Source: an uncultured Altererythrobacter sp. (GTDB taxonomy: Bacteria > Pseudomonadota > Alphaproteobacteria > Sphingomonadales > Sphingomonadaceae). From it: a stretch of DNA of 64,000 nucleotides. The notes below the pieces were generated by a model, which was not told where the DNA came from, did not search any database, and saw only the letters and a list, made by a program, of their open reading frames with translations. Made by a program: the position numbers and the translations under genes. The stretch spans positions 1 to 64,000 of the forward strand of contig CAJXJY010000015.1 in assembly GCA_913055875.1 (NCBI GenBank), in the 5' to 3' direction. Below, piece after piece: positions 28,801 to 35,848 of this stretch. How positions within the stretch are numbered: position 1 is the first letter of the stretch; each line of letters starts with the position of its first letter.

Positions 28801-30388
28801 ATATGGCCATCGCAGCGTTCGAACTGGCCTCCAAACCCAAGGCAACACTGAGGTCCCTTGCACTCGCATTATCGCCGATCGCGACCCCGCCTACACCGTC
28901 GTTGACATCCGCCAGACGCCCTATAGCGATCGACCCTTCGGTCCGCGCCCTGGCGCGGCTGCCCACAGCAACGGCAAAATCGTCCTGCGCTTCGGCATCG
29001 GGGCCGAGCGCGGTGGCATAGTCCCCCGGCGCAATCGCTCCATCCCCACCGATATCGTCGCCGTCGGCGCCGATGGCCACACTGGAAACACCGCTCGCCG
29101 CACTGTCCTTGCCGATGGCGATAGCCAGTTGTGCCAGAGCATTGGAACTCGTTCCCAAGGCGACCGAATCGACGCTGTCGGCGATCGCGTAGCGTCCCAG
29201 CGCCACGGCATTGCTGTTGCTGGCGGCGGCATCATTGCCGATGGCCACGGCACCCGATCCGGCTTGCGCACCGACGGCATCGGCATCGCCCCCGTCCGAA
29301 CCGATCGCGATACCGCTGCCATTGGCTGCGGCACCGCCGCCGATCGCCATCGCATCGCTGCCAGCCGTCGGAAGGGCACCCGAGACATTGAGATCGAGGT
29401 ATTCCACCGCCGCGTTCACCTGCCCTACCGTCGCGGCGTCCGTATCGGCAGTGCCGTCGGCGACATTGACGATGCGGCGCTGAGTGGAGGTCGAGCCGAC
29501 CGAGACGGTATTCGTTTGATTGGCGATCGAGGCAGCGCCCAGCGCAACGGAATTCTGGGCATTCGCGACCGCACCGCTGCCGAAGGCGGTGGCGTTGAAA
29601 GCGTTCGCCTCCGCCTCCACGAAGGCGTTCGTTCCCGCGGCGAAAAATCGTAATTCGTCGGTTGCCGCTGCTACTTGGCCGACCGTAGCGGCATCGCTGT
29701 CGTCGACGCCATTGGCGACATTGGTGATACGCCGCGTGATCGCGGCGGTATCGTCGCTGTTGTCCGATGGCGTTCCGTTGTCGTCGTATGCTCGCCCGAC
29801 CGAAAATTCGTACTCGCCGGTGGCTTCCGAAAACTGCCCGATGGCGACCGACCTGTCGCCGGTCGCAAAGGTGTCGGCACCGATGGCGATGCTGGCATCG
29901 CCGCTGGCGGTGGCCGAAACGCCGGGCGCGGCGTCGAGCGGATCGCTCGAACCGTCGCTCTGGCCGATGGCGATCGACAGGCGCCCCGAGGCGTCGGCAT
30001 CGTGGCCCACCGCGATCGCCTGGCTGCCGCCCGCAACCGCGCCCGCGCCCACCGCCACGCCGGGGCCGGTCAGCGCCTGCGCGCCGCGCCCCACCGCGAT
30101 GGCATCGAGCGACTGCGCCAGCGCGTTGTGGCCGAGCGCGACCGAGCCGACCCCGGTCGCCTGCGCATTGCCGCCCACCGCGGTCGCGTCGTTCGCCGCG
30201 TCGGCATCGCGCCCGCAGGCGAGCGCCTCGTCGTCGCCGTTCGATTCGGCATCGGCGGTGCCGTTGACGTTGGTGTTGTCGTTGGTGTCGAGAATACAAT
30301 CCTCGGCCTGCGCCTGCTGCGGTGCGGCGACCAGCGCGATGGCCAGCGCGGGCGCGGCGGCGCCGGTGAGCAGCTTGGTGATGTTCAT
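25853..30388 (-). CDS. YadA-like trimeric autotransporter adhesin
   Basis: A 1511-residue surface adhesin. The signal peptide MNITKLLTGAAAPALAIALV ends near AQAQAED. A long passenger of YadA head-type repeats follows (runs such as AIAVGRGAQA, SVALGHNALA, AIAIGADGDD), interrupted by neck modules ending in DAATVGQ or DAATLGQ. The C-terminal part has a short coiled-coil stalk (LSGRVGLLEGRVDAVEFQLGEL) and a YadA anchor of about 70 residues (NRYRAGVAAAMAQAD... to VVGEF). The anchor would form a trimeric barrel in the outer membrane and export the passenger. ATG 30388 overlaps the stop of the tautomerase gene and follows GAAGGGG. The ligand is unknown. Confidence 0.92.
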   Translation of the reverse strand: MNITKLLTGAAAPALAIALVAAPQQAQAEDCILDTNDNTNVNGTADAESNGDDEALACGRDADAANDATAVGGNAQATGVGSVALGHNALAQSLDAIAVGRGAQALTGPGVAVGAGAVAGGSQAIAVGHDADASGRLSIAIGQSDGSSDPLDAAPGVSATASGDASIAIGADTFATGDRSVAIGQFSEATGEYEFSVGRAYDDNGTPSDNSDDTAAITRRITNVANGVDDSDAATVGQVAAATDELRFFAAGTNAFVEAEANAFNATAFGSGAVANAQNSVALGAASIANQTNTVSVGSTSTQRRIVNVADGTADTDAATVGQVNAAVEYLDLNVSGALPTAGSDAMAIGGGAAANGSGIAIGSDGGDADAVGAQAGSGAVAIGNDAAASNSNAVALGRYAIADSVDSVALGTSSNALAQLAIAIGKDSAASGVSSVAIGADGDDIGGDGAIAPGDYATALGPDAEAQDDFAVAVGSRARARTEGSIAIGRLADVNDGVGGVAIGDNASARDLSVALGLEASSNAAMAISIGGNSVAASTKSIALGFAADAAGQAAIAIGADDDGDGNGANTRATGSIAIGADAVTGNSAFNSTALGYAARIEDGVTDAVALGSNSVADESLTVSFGRANDDNGTPGDTSDDTDAITRRLVNVADGTADSDAATVGQLAAANRYVAINSTGAAASASGTDAIAVGANASAENFSAIAIGRQSVASEFYSLAIGHSANSLGAYAIAFGGSSTAVSDFSAALGFVSRVGDNSFGSTALGAIARVGDDAEDSIAVGYAAAVQDGVRSAIAIGGDRDLDGNYSGVGATVSANFGIAIGSSAEVSAANAVALGAGSVADESLTVSVGRAYDDNGTPGDASDDTAALTRRLVNVADGTEDSDAATLGQLNSAIAAVSSSGSPYIAVNSSGPAASATGDDGVAIGENAAAGGAGSLSLGAQSAASSSSSVAVGAFADASNVGAVAVGFGSVSDGAGSIAIGTDGNDPNGDGAVAEGLDSVAIGTDALATDVGSTALGQAAYAVDEHATALGSVATAGGYASVAIGNEALASGSEAIAIGNLSEAADSDAIAIGDAALADGSNAIALGDDAAAEADDTMALGANSVADAAGAIALGADAAATGIGSLAIGNGASSSGRNAGAVGTNTSAQANGSTALGFEASVGAGATLGYALGGRATVTGERGLAIGNRASSSALQAAAIGNSASSAFAYSYAFGFEAATTRANQMMFGTANYTYTMPGLPTANSNSLQAGATYYVTVDANGNLGFTSAAPSSSSSSVAPSSSSMSLAVAPVSGPNISATSSDATFAHAPNEQTSAVGGQQGLVQSARRTLATGDPGVGSATVGVQALDKQPVRVAMLDEDQAVAEPPAERSFDAGAGRGANGVDTLTLASGSTPPLAAITDAQFAALSGRVGLLEGRVDAVEFQLGELDNRYRAGVAAAMAQADAPFPSEPGKTSYMGKGSVFRGEFAFSFGLTHRIDADLPIAVMASVSHAGESNTGGTIGVVGEF
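27695..27872 (-). repeat. Adhesin neck module, third copy
   Basis: One of three closely similar modules inside the adhesin gene. On the coding strand it encodes SVGRAYDDNGTPGDASDD followed by TRRLVNVADG and DAATLGQLNSA. The DNA is nearly identical over most of its length to the modules near 28375-28550 and 29660-29815, making these segments possible sites of recombination within the gene. Confidence 0.7.
28375..28550 (-). repeat. Adhesin neck module, second copy
   Basis: It encodes SFGRANDDNGTPGDTSDD, then TRRLVNVADG and DAATVGQLAAANRY. It matches the other two neck modules in sequence and layout. A shorter relative lacking the DDNGTP part lies near 29405-29515. Confidence 0.7.
29660..29815 (-). 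repeat. Adhesin neck module, first copy
   Basis: It encodes SVGRAYDDNGTPSDNSDD, then TRRITNVANG and DAATVGQVAAATDEL. It is the most divergent of the three modules but keeps the same order of elements. The acidic DDNGTP-SDD insertion before the neck is not a standard part of YadA necks that I know. Confidence 0.65.
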
Positions 30389-30690
30389 GTTCGAGACCCC
30401 TTCGTTTCGGTGACGAGTTCTTCGGCGAGCTCCCGGCCGTTTCCGGACCGCGCCCGGCGGGTGACGTCGTCCGCGCGCTCGGCCGCCATGCGGTGGAAAT
30501 CGAACGCGGTCAGCGGACGCCCGCCAATGCCGAGATCGCCCTCCGCCACCTCGTTGATGCGGACCCAGGTGAGGTCGCGCATCGCCTCTCCCTCCACGGC
30601 GACCATGGCGTCGGTGACGCGACCGATGAGGTCGCGCTTCTGCGCGGTGGTGAACGTGTCGCACACGACATCGATGGTGACGATCGGCAT
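30385..30690 (-). CDS. 4-oxalocrotonate-tautomerase-like protein
   Basis: A 101-residue member of the tautomerase superfamily. Starting at ATG 30690 puts the catalytic proline directly after the initiator (MPIVTIDVVCDTFTTAQK), as the family requires; AAGGGAAA lies upstream. The segment TDAMVAVEGEAMRDLTWVRINEV is also typical. It is longer than the 62-residue 4-oxalocrotonate tautomerase, with a charged C-terminal extension of about 35 residues. Its stop codon overlaps the adhesin start (ATGA), so the two are translationally coupled. The substrate is unknown, and no aromatic genes adjoin it. Confidence 0.75.
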   Translation of the reverse strand: MPIVTIDVVCDTFTTAQKRDLIGRVTDAMVAVEGEAMRDLTWVRINEVAEGDLGIGGRPLTAFDFHRMAAERADDVTRRARSGNGRELAEELVTETKGSRT

Positions 30691-30841
30691 CGGCGATTTC
30701 CCTTGCATACGGACCGACCTTCGGCCCGATGCGGCGCAGCATGCCCGATCGCCGGGCACCGATCTTTTGCGAAACCTGAGCAGAATCCGTTCTTTTGCGA
30801 TTTGGCTGTTTTTACCCGCGGATCAGGAGTATCCGGCGCGC
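30691..30841. promoter_or_regulatory. Divergent promoter with 10-bp direct repeats
   Basis: This short region separates the tautomerase/adhesin unit (minus) from the winged-helix regulator (plus). It contains two perfect copies of TCTTTTGCGA at 30763-30772 and 30791-30800, spaced 28 bases start to start. Winged-helix regulators of the OmpR type commonly bind direct repeats, so these are candidate sites for the neighbouring regulator. The binding itself is inferred. Confidence 0.5.
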
Positions 30842-32401
30842 ATGCGCTATCGCTTCGGCAGTTGCGAATTCGACGACGCCGCGCTGACGCTGGTCCGTGA
30901 CGGATCGCCGGTCGACGCGCAGCCGATGGTGCTGTCGATTCTCTCGCTGCTGATCGCCAATCGTACCCGCGTGGTGTCGAAAGACGAACTGGTCGAGGCG
31001 ATCTGGGACGGGCGGATCGTGTCCGACATGGCGATATCGAGCCGCATCGCCGCGCTGCGCCGCGCGATCGGCGATACCGGCGGCGACCAGCAACTGGTGC
31101 GCACGATCTATGGCCGCGGCTTCCGCTTTCAGGGCGAGGTGACGGTGGTGGATGCACCCGCCGCAACGGTGCGGCAGGCGGCGGCGGACAATCCGGCTCC
31201 GCTCTACGCGCAGGTCGACGACCGGCCGAGCATCGCCGTGCTGCCGCTGCGCCTGATCGGCGTCGCGGGCCCGCATGCGGGGCTGGCGCTGGCGATCCCG
31301 GACGAACTCATCAACGCGCTGTCGCGGCTGCCGTGGCTGTTCGTGCTGGCGCGCGGATCGACTTTCCAGTTTCCCTCCTATGCGCGCTCGATCGATAACG
31401 TGCGGATGGAACTGAGCGCCAATTACTGCCTGTCGGGCACGCTCGAAGTGGTCGGCGACAGGATCGAACTGAGCCTGGAGCTGGCCGACACCGCGAGCGC
31501 GGCGATCGTATGGTCGGATCGCATCCGCGCCGATCTAGGCGAAATCCACGACGTGCGCGCGGATATCGTCGCGCGCGTGGCGGCGACGGTCGAAATGGAA
31601 CTGAGCGCGCACGAGGCCGCGCATGTGCGGATGCGCGACCCCGCCTCGCTCAACGCGTGGCAATCCTATCATCTGGGCGTGTCGCACGTGTTCACGCATG
31701 GCCGGCAGGATTTCGACGCCGCGCTGGCGGCATTTCGCCAGGCGGCGGAAATGGAGCGCGATTTCGCCCGCGCGCATGCCGGGATCAGCATGGTGCACTG
31801 GTTCGCCGCGACCCAGCGCCCGAACGATTTCGACGATGCGCATCTGGCCGTGATGCTCGACGAAGCGCAGCGGGCGTGGGACCTCGACCCGCGCGACCAG
31901 TTCATCAATCTGAGCATGGGCCGGGCGCTGTGGCGGACCGAGAAATACGATCGGGCAATGCCGATACTGGAGCGGGCGATCACGCTCGCGCCTAGCTACT
32001 CCGCCGGCCAGTCCGGCGTCGGCACCGGCCTGCTGCTGCAACGCGAATTCAGGCAGGCGATTTCCTATTGCGACCTGGCGATCGCGCTGAGTCCGCTCGA
32101 TCCGATGTCGTTCCTGCCCTATTCGACCAAGATCGTCGCGCAGGTCGGGCTGGGCGATTTTGCCGGAGCGGCGGAATCGGCCGACATCGTCGGCACCAAT
32201 CCGCACCTGCAAGTTTCCTTCCCCTTTCTGGCGGCCTCGATCGTCGGCTATCATCTGGCCGGGCGCGGCGAATCCGCCAAGGATACAGCGAAGCGTTTTC
32301 GCACCCTGTTCCCGCAGCTCGACGTGGCGCATTACGCCCGCCTGCTCGGCCCCCAGCTCGGAGCGGTGTTCAACGCTACGCTGGAGCATTACGGGATCTG
32401 A
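30842..32401 (+). CDS. Winged-helix (OmpR/CadC-type) regulator with TPR region
   Basis: A 519-residue protein. Residues 1-100 form an OmpR-type winged helix (YRFGSCEFDDAALTLVRDG to VRTIYGRGFRFQGEV). The middle contains a domain opening with PSIAVLPLRLIG and a GLALAIPDELINALSRL segment, as in adenylate-cyclase-associated or TolB-like regulators. The C-terminal half is TPR-like. There is no receiver domain and no obvious membrane helix, so it is probably cytoplasmic. It is divergent from the adhesin unit and is the natural candidate to control it. The ATG follows CAGGAG at a longer than usual distance. Confidence 0.8.
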   Translation: MRYRFGSCEFDDAALTLVRDGSPVDAQPMVLSILSLLIANRTRVVSKDELVEAIWDGRIVSDMAISSRIAALRRAIGDTGGDQQLVRTIYGRGFRFQGEVTVVDAPAATVRQAAADNPAPLYAQVDDRPSIAVLPLRLIGVAGPHAGLALAIPDELINALSRLPWLFVLARGSTFQFPSYARSIDNVRMELSANYCLSGTLEVVGDRIELSLELADTASAAIVWSDRIRADLGEIHDVRADIVARVAATVEMELSAHEAAHVRMRDPASLNAWQSYHLGVSHVFTHGRQDFDAALAAFRQAAEMERDFARAHAGISMVHWFAATQRPNDFDDAHLAVMLDEAQRAWDLDPRDQFINLSMGRALWRTEKYDRAMPILERAITLAPSYSAGQSGVGTGLLLQREFRQAISYCDLAIALSPLDPMSFLPYSTKIVAQVGLGDFAGAAESADIVGTNPHLQVSFPFLAASIVGYHLAGRGESAKDTAKRFRTLFPQLDVAHYARLLGPQLGAVFNATLEHYGI

Positions 32402-32671
32402 CAAGGTCTTCGCGACCCAAACGATCCCGGGTCGCCAATCCTGTCGAGTGGCACCCGGGGCCATTCTCCTCGACGGGATCAGCCAGGCGGAACGACCGCT
32501 TCCAAAACCGAGAAGTTCCTGTCATGCGGTCGACATGCCAGTGTGTGCCCGGCATCGACGCTGCCCGGTCGAACGACCGCTTTCGGAACAGACGGCGCCA
32601 ACCCGGATGACCGGAATTGGGGCGCAATACGGACATTTGGGCGGAGACGAGTTGCGGAGCGACTGCCTCCA
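32402..32671. other. Intergenic stretch before repeat copy 2
   Basis: No supported gene or RNA was found between the regulator stop and the second repeat copy. Short open frames on both strands lack ribosome sites and conserved features. Confidence 0.35.
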
Positions 32672-33000
32672 CCGCCACTTTCCTGTCCGCGCTACCACCT
32701 TCGGTTGCTTGACCGCATGGCTCCGAGTTCGTGCTTCCTCCCGGACTCTCCGCCGCTCAGTCCGGTCTCTCAATTATCCCGCTTTCGAGAGGGCTGTTCA
32801 AGCCTAAGTGGTTGAAATATATAACTCCCAGTTTCCAACAGACCAAAACGGTTCCAAGTAGACCAAGCCTGCCGTCCATTGCGCGGAGTAAGCAATCACG
32901 CACGTGTTCGGACGTGGGTCCGAGATGGCGGCATGCATGGGAGGGCACCCTTCGTAGGGCCGTGCATTGAGGGGCAGATCCAGCGACAAATCGGGGGCCG
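32672..33000 (+). repeat. 329-bp direct repeat, copy 2
   Basis: Second copy of the sequence at 25466-25794, offset by 7206 bases, ungapped and in the same orientation. The roughly 20 differences are single substitutions spread along the length. The similarity begins and ends abruptly on both sides. This copy lies just outside the regulator gene; copy 1 lies just outside the adhesin gene. Confidence 0.85.
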
Positions 33001-33505
33001 AAAGCTGACTTTCCGCCTTCTAAAGCAGAAGGGACGAAACAGACATTCGGCTCGCGGTCCCTATCGCCGGCGCCTCCGAGACCAGAAGCTGTTCTCCCTG
33101 CAGACGCTCGGGTTAACCCGGAGTACCAGTGGCGCTGGTTTTCGTCGGCGGATCTCTCGGTATCGTGGAGTGGGCAGCGCGCCGGCGCGGAATCGGCAAT
33201 TCGCGACGCCCTCCCTCTTCTCCTCCGGGGAGAAGGACAGGGAAGCTTGTGACCCCGGACTTGACCCAAGGACGCTAGCTAACCCCGAGCGAAGCGGCAG
33301 GCGCAACCCCGGGCAATCCTTTCACCCGGGCGACAATACCGACCGGCTTCATCGGGCGGCCGCGAAATCCCTGATTGTCCGATCCGATCATGGCGCACGC
33401 GGTGGTATTGCGCCGGCCCGCGAACTGCCGAGCAAGCGCACCGATGGCTCGCCAATCCCGGTCGCTATGAGTATGGTGGGCATGGATCGAGCTTTTGGAG
33501 AGCAA
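33001..33505. other. Intergenic stretch with no supported gene
   Basis: About 500 bases between repeat copy 2 and the broken lipoprotein gene. I see no convincing coding sequence, tRNA or terminator. A promoter for the lipoprotein may lie close to its right end. Confidence 0.35.
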
Positions 33506-33981
33506 ATGATCATGCGCATCTTGGTCGTCTCTTCGCTCGCGCTCGCCGCCTGTGGCTCCCAGACCGAAGACGTTGCCGACCGGAGGGAATAGCCACCGGT
33601 TTCCGAGGAATCCAAGGCGATCATCGATCGCGGCACCGATGAGTCGACCGGCTTTTTCCGCAAGGCGATATCAACTATTCCTCTGAACCGGCGCTGGGAT
33701 TCCGGCTTCCTTCCGGCCCCGCGCTGGTCGTTCGCCATTCGATCGACTGGGCTGATACGTCTCACGTGGCGGGCGGTCTGGTTTCGCTGATTTATTTCGA
33801 CGAGGATGCGACTCGGGTCGTCAGGCGCTTGGACAAGTTCGATGAGGCTGGCTCATGGGGGTACGAACCATATCGTGCTGAAGATCCGAATACCCAATCC
33901 CCCTGCGATTGGTCCGACCCGATATCGGAAAAAGCCAGAATTTATCCCTTCCTGCTGTCGCAGTTCGGGATCGCGGATTGA
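33506..33981 (+). pseudogene. Lipoprotein gene broken by stop and frameshift
   Basis: A gene starts at ATG 33506 after a good TGGAG site and encodes a lipoprotein signal, MIMRILVVSSLALAACGSQ, with the acylated cysteine in LAAC. Translation stops at a TAG at 33590-33592. The same frame continues as a plausible protein (PVSEESKAIIDRGTDESTGFFRK), and around 33653-33665, at a run of five T, the coding sense moves to another frame that runs (GDINYSSEPALGF..., LVSLIYFDEDATRVV) to a stop at 33979-33981. The intact product would be about 158 residues. I do not recognise the family. A sequencing error could explain the frameshift but not also the stop. Confidence 0.6.
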
Positions 33982-34229
33982 GAAAGACGTGACTGCAATT
34001 GACGAGACAGCGGCCGGTCTGCGGGCCATCTGCTCGCAAGCGGATCGACGATGGTGGCACGCCGTTCGCGCGGCCGGTCCACGACGAGAAACGATAGCGG
34101 GTCTGGCTCCGCGATCTCGCGAACGACCGCCTCGAACACCGCAACGCGGCATCGCAACATCCGCACAAAGTCAGGGACAAGCTGCGGCAATTCGGCCGTG
34201 CCACCGCCGACTGGCCGCAGCAGCCTCAT
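33942..34229 (-). CDS. Small unknown protein, possibly truncated at a junction
   Basis: A 95-residue frame whose ATG at 34229 overlaps the stop of the acyl-CoA dehydrogenase gene (ATGA), the same coupling seen between the dehydrogenase and the thiolase upstream. The body (RVAVFEAVVREIAEP, LSFLVVDRPRERRATIVDP) reads like real protein with GC-rich third positions. The last dozen residues overlap the opposite-strand end of the broken lipoprotein gene and look out of place. I do not recognise a family. It may be the stump of a longer operon gene cut at about 33.98 kb, or a chance frame. Confidence 0.4.
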   Translation of the reverse strand: MRLLRPVGGGTAELPQLVPDFVRMLRCRVAVFEAVVREIAEPDPLSFLVVDRPRERRATIVDPLASRWPADRPLSRQLQSRLSQSAIPNCDSRKG

Positions 34230-35848
34230 TGCAACTTGCGCGCCTTGAGAATTCCCCGGGCAATCACCTGCGCCTGGATTTCCGCTGCGCCTTCGAAGAT
34301 GTTGAGGACGCGGGCATCGCACAGTACCCGACTGATCTCGTATTCCAGCGCATAGCCGTTGCCGCCATGAATCTGCAGGCTGGCATCGGCGTTGGACCAC
34401 GCGGCGCGCGCGCCCAGCAACTTCGCCATGCCGGCCTCGATATCGCAACGCTTGCCGGAATCCCTGGCGCGCGCCGCGGCGTAGCTAAGTTCGCGAGCGG
34501 CGATGAAATCGCACAGGCTCGCGGCGAGCTTGTCGGAAACCCGCGGAAAGTGGACGATCGACTTGCCGAACTGCTTGCGGTTCACGGCATAGTCGAGTCC
34601 CAGCTCCAGCGCGCGGCGCGCCACACCGACGGCTCTCGCGGCGGTCTGGATACGGGCACCTTCGAACGTCCGCATGAGTTGTTTGAAACCTTGCCCTTCC
34701 ACGCCCCCCAGCAGCGCATCGGCAGGTGCTCGCATACCGTCGAACTGCAAGGCGTATTCGCGCATACCGCGATAGCCCAGCACCTCGATCTCGCTGCCGG
34801 TCATCCCGTCGCCGGGGAAGGGCCGATCCGCCGTTCCGCGCGGCTTGGGAACCAGCAGCATCGACAAGCCTTCGTAACCGGATGAATCGGGACGCGTTCG
34901 TGCCAGCAGCGTCATCAAGTCCGATCGCGAGGCATGCGTCGTCCATGTCTTTGCGCCGGTGACGACCCAAGCGCCGTCTGAGTCCTGCCTTGCACGTGTC
35001 TGCAGCGAGCCGAGATCGGAGCCGACATCCGGTTCGGTAAACACGGCGCAGGGCAGGATTTCTCCGCCGGCAATTCGTGGCAGCCAGTGCGCCTTCTGGT
35101 CGTCGGTCCCGCCCAGCACGATCAACTCGCCGGCAATTTCCGAACGGGTGCCAAGCGATCCCGCGCCGATCCATCCACGCGACAATTCCTCGGTGATCAG
35201 GCACATGACGAGTTTACCCAGGCCCAATCCGCCGAATTCTTCCGGGATGCAGACGCCGAAGGTTCCCAGATCGGCCATCTTCCGGACGGTGTCGTCCGGG
35301 ATCAGTTCGTTCGACAGGTGCCACGCCTGCGCGTGCGGGACGATCTCGGCATTGGTGAAGCGTCGAAACTGGTCGCGGATCGAATCGAACTCCGGATCGC
35401 GGCAGTTTTCGCTCGGCCACCGATCCTCGACAAGCGCGGCTACGAGCTCGGCGCGGATCGGTGCAAGATCCCTTTCGAGCAACGGCGCGCAGTCGCGAGC
35501 GAGCGTGTGCCCCAAGCCTGCGATGCCGAGATCGGCGGGCCGGAACAATTCGTTCTGGCCCATCGGAAGGCCGCCCGAGAGCTGACCGACGGTTTCTGCG
35601 AAGGTCAGCCGGGCAACCATCGCGTCGACGGGATTCGAACCGTCTCCGGCGCGGGCCCAATCGAGCGTTGCTTCCAGAGCGGCGACGCTGGTTGCGATCC
35701 AGGCCAAACCATGGGCTGCGCGCTGGTCCTCGTCGATGCGACGGGTGCGCAAGCGCCGCTCGAGGGCATCCTCGGCCGCCGAGCGGTATTCTTGGGCGGC
35801 CTCGAGGCAGACGTGGAGGTCCTGTAGCTCGTTCGTTGTCATTGTCAT
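34226..35848 (-). CDS. Acyl-CoA dehydrogenase with long N-terminal extension
   Basis: A 540-residue flavoprotein. Residues from about 170 form a complete acyl-CoA dehydrogenase: LGTFGVCIPEEFGGLG, AVFTEPDVGSDLGSLQTRA, VTGAKTWTTHASRSDLM, and NIFEGAAEIQ near the C-terminus, which carries the usual catalytic glutamate position. The first 170 residues are an extra helical region (for example LEAAQEYRSAAEDALERRLRTRR) not present in normal 380-residue enzymes. Its ATG at 35848 overlaps the thiolase stop. With the thiolase and hydroxyacyl-CoA dehydrogenase it suggests beta-oxidation of a CoA-activated intermediate, perhaps a bulky one. Confidence 0.83.
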   Translation of the reverse strand: MTMTTNELQDLHVCLEAAQEYRSAAEDALERRLRTRRIDEDQRAAHGLAWIATSVAALEATLDWARAGDGSNPVDAMVARLTFAETVGQLSGGLPMGQNELFRPADLGIAGLGHTLARDCAPLLERDLAPIRAELVAALVEDRWPSENCRDPEFDSIRDQFRRFTNAEIVPHAQAWHLSNELIPDDTVRKMADLGTFGVCIPEEFGGLGLGKLVMCLITEELSRGWIGAGSLGTRSEIAGELIVLGGTDDQKAHWLPRIAGGEILPCAVFTEPDVGSDLGSLQTRARQDSDGAWVVTGAKTWTTHASRSDLMTLLARTRPDSSGYEGLSMLLVPKPRGTADRPFPGDGMTGSEIEVLGYRGMREYALQFDGMRAPADALLGGVEGQGFKQLMRTFEGARIQTAARAVGVARRALELGLDYAVNRKQFGKSIVHFPRVSDKLAASLCDFIAARELSYAAARARDSGKRCDIEAGMAKLLGARAAWSNADASLQIHGGNGYALEYEISRVLCDARVLNIFEGAAEIQAQVIARGILKARKLQ

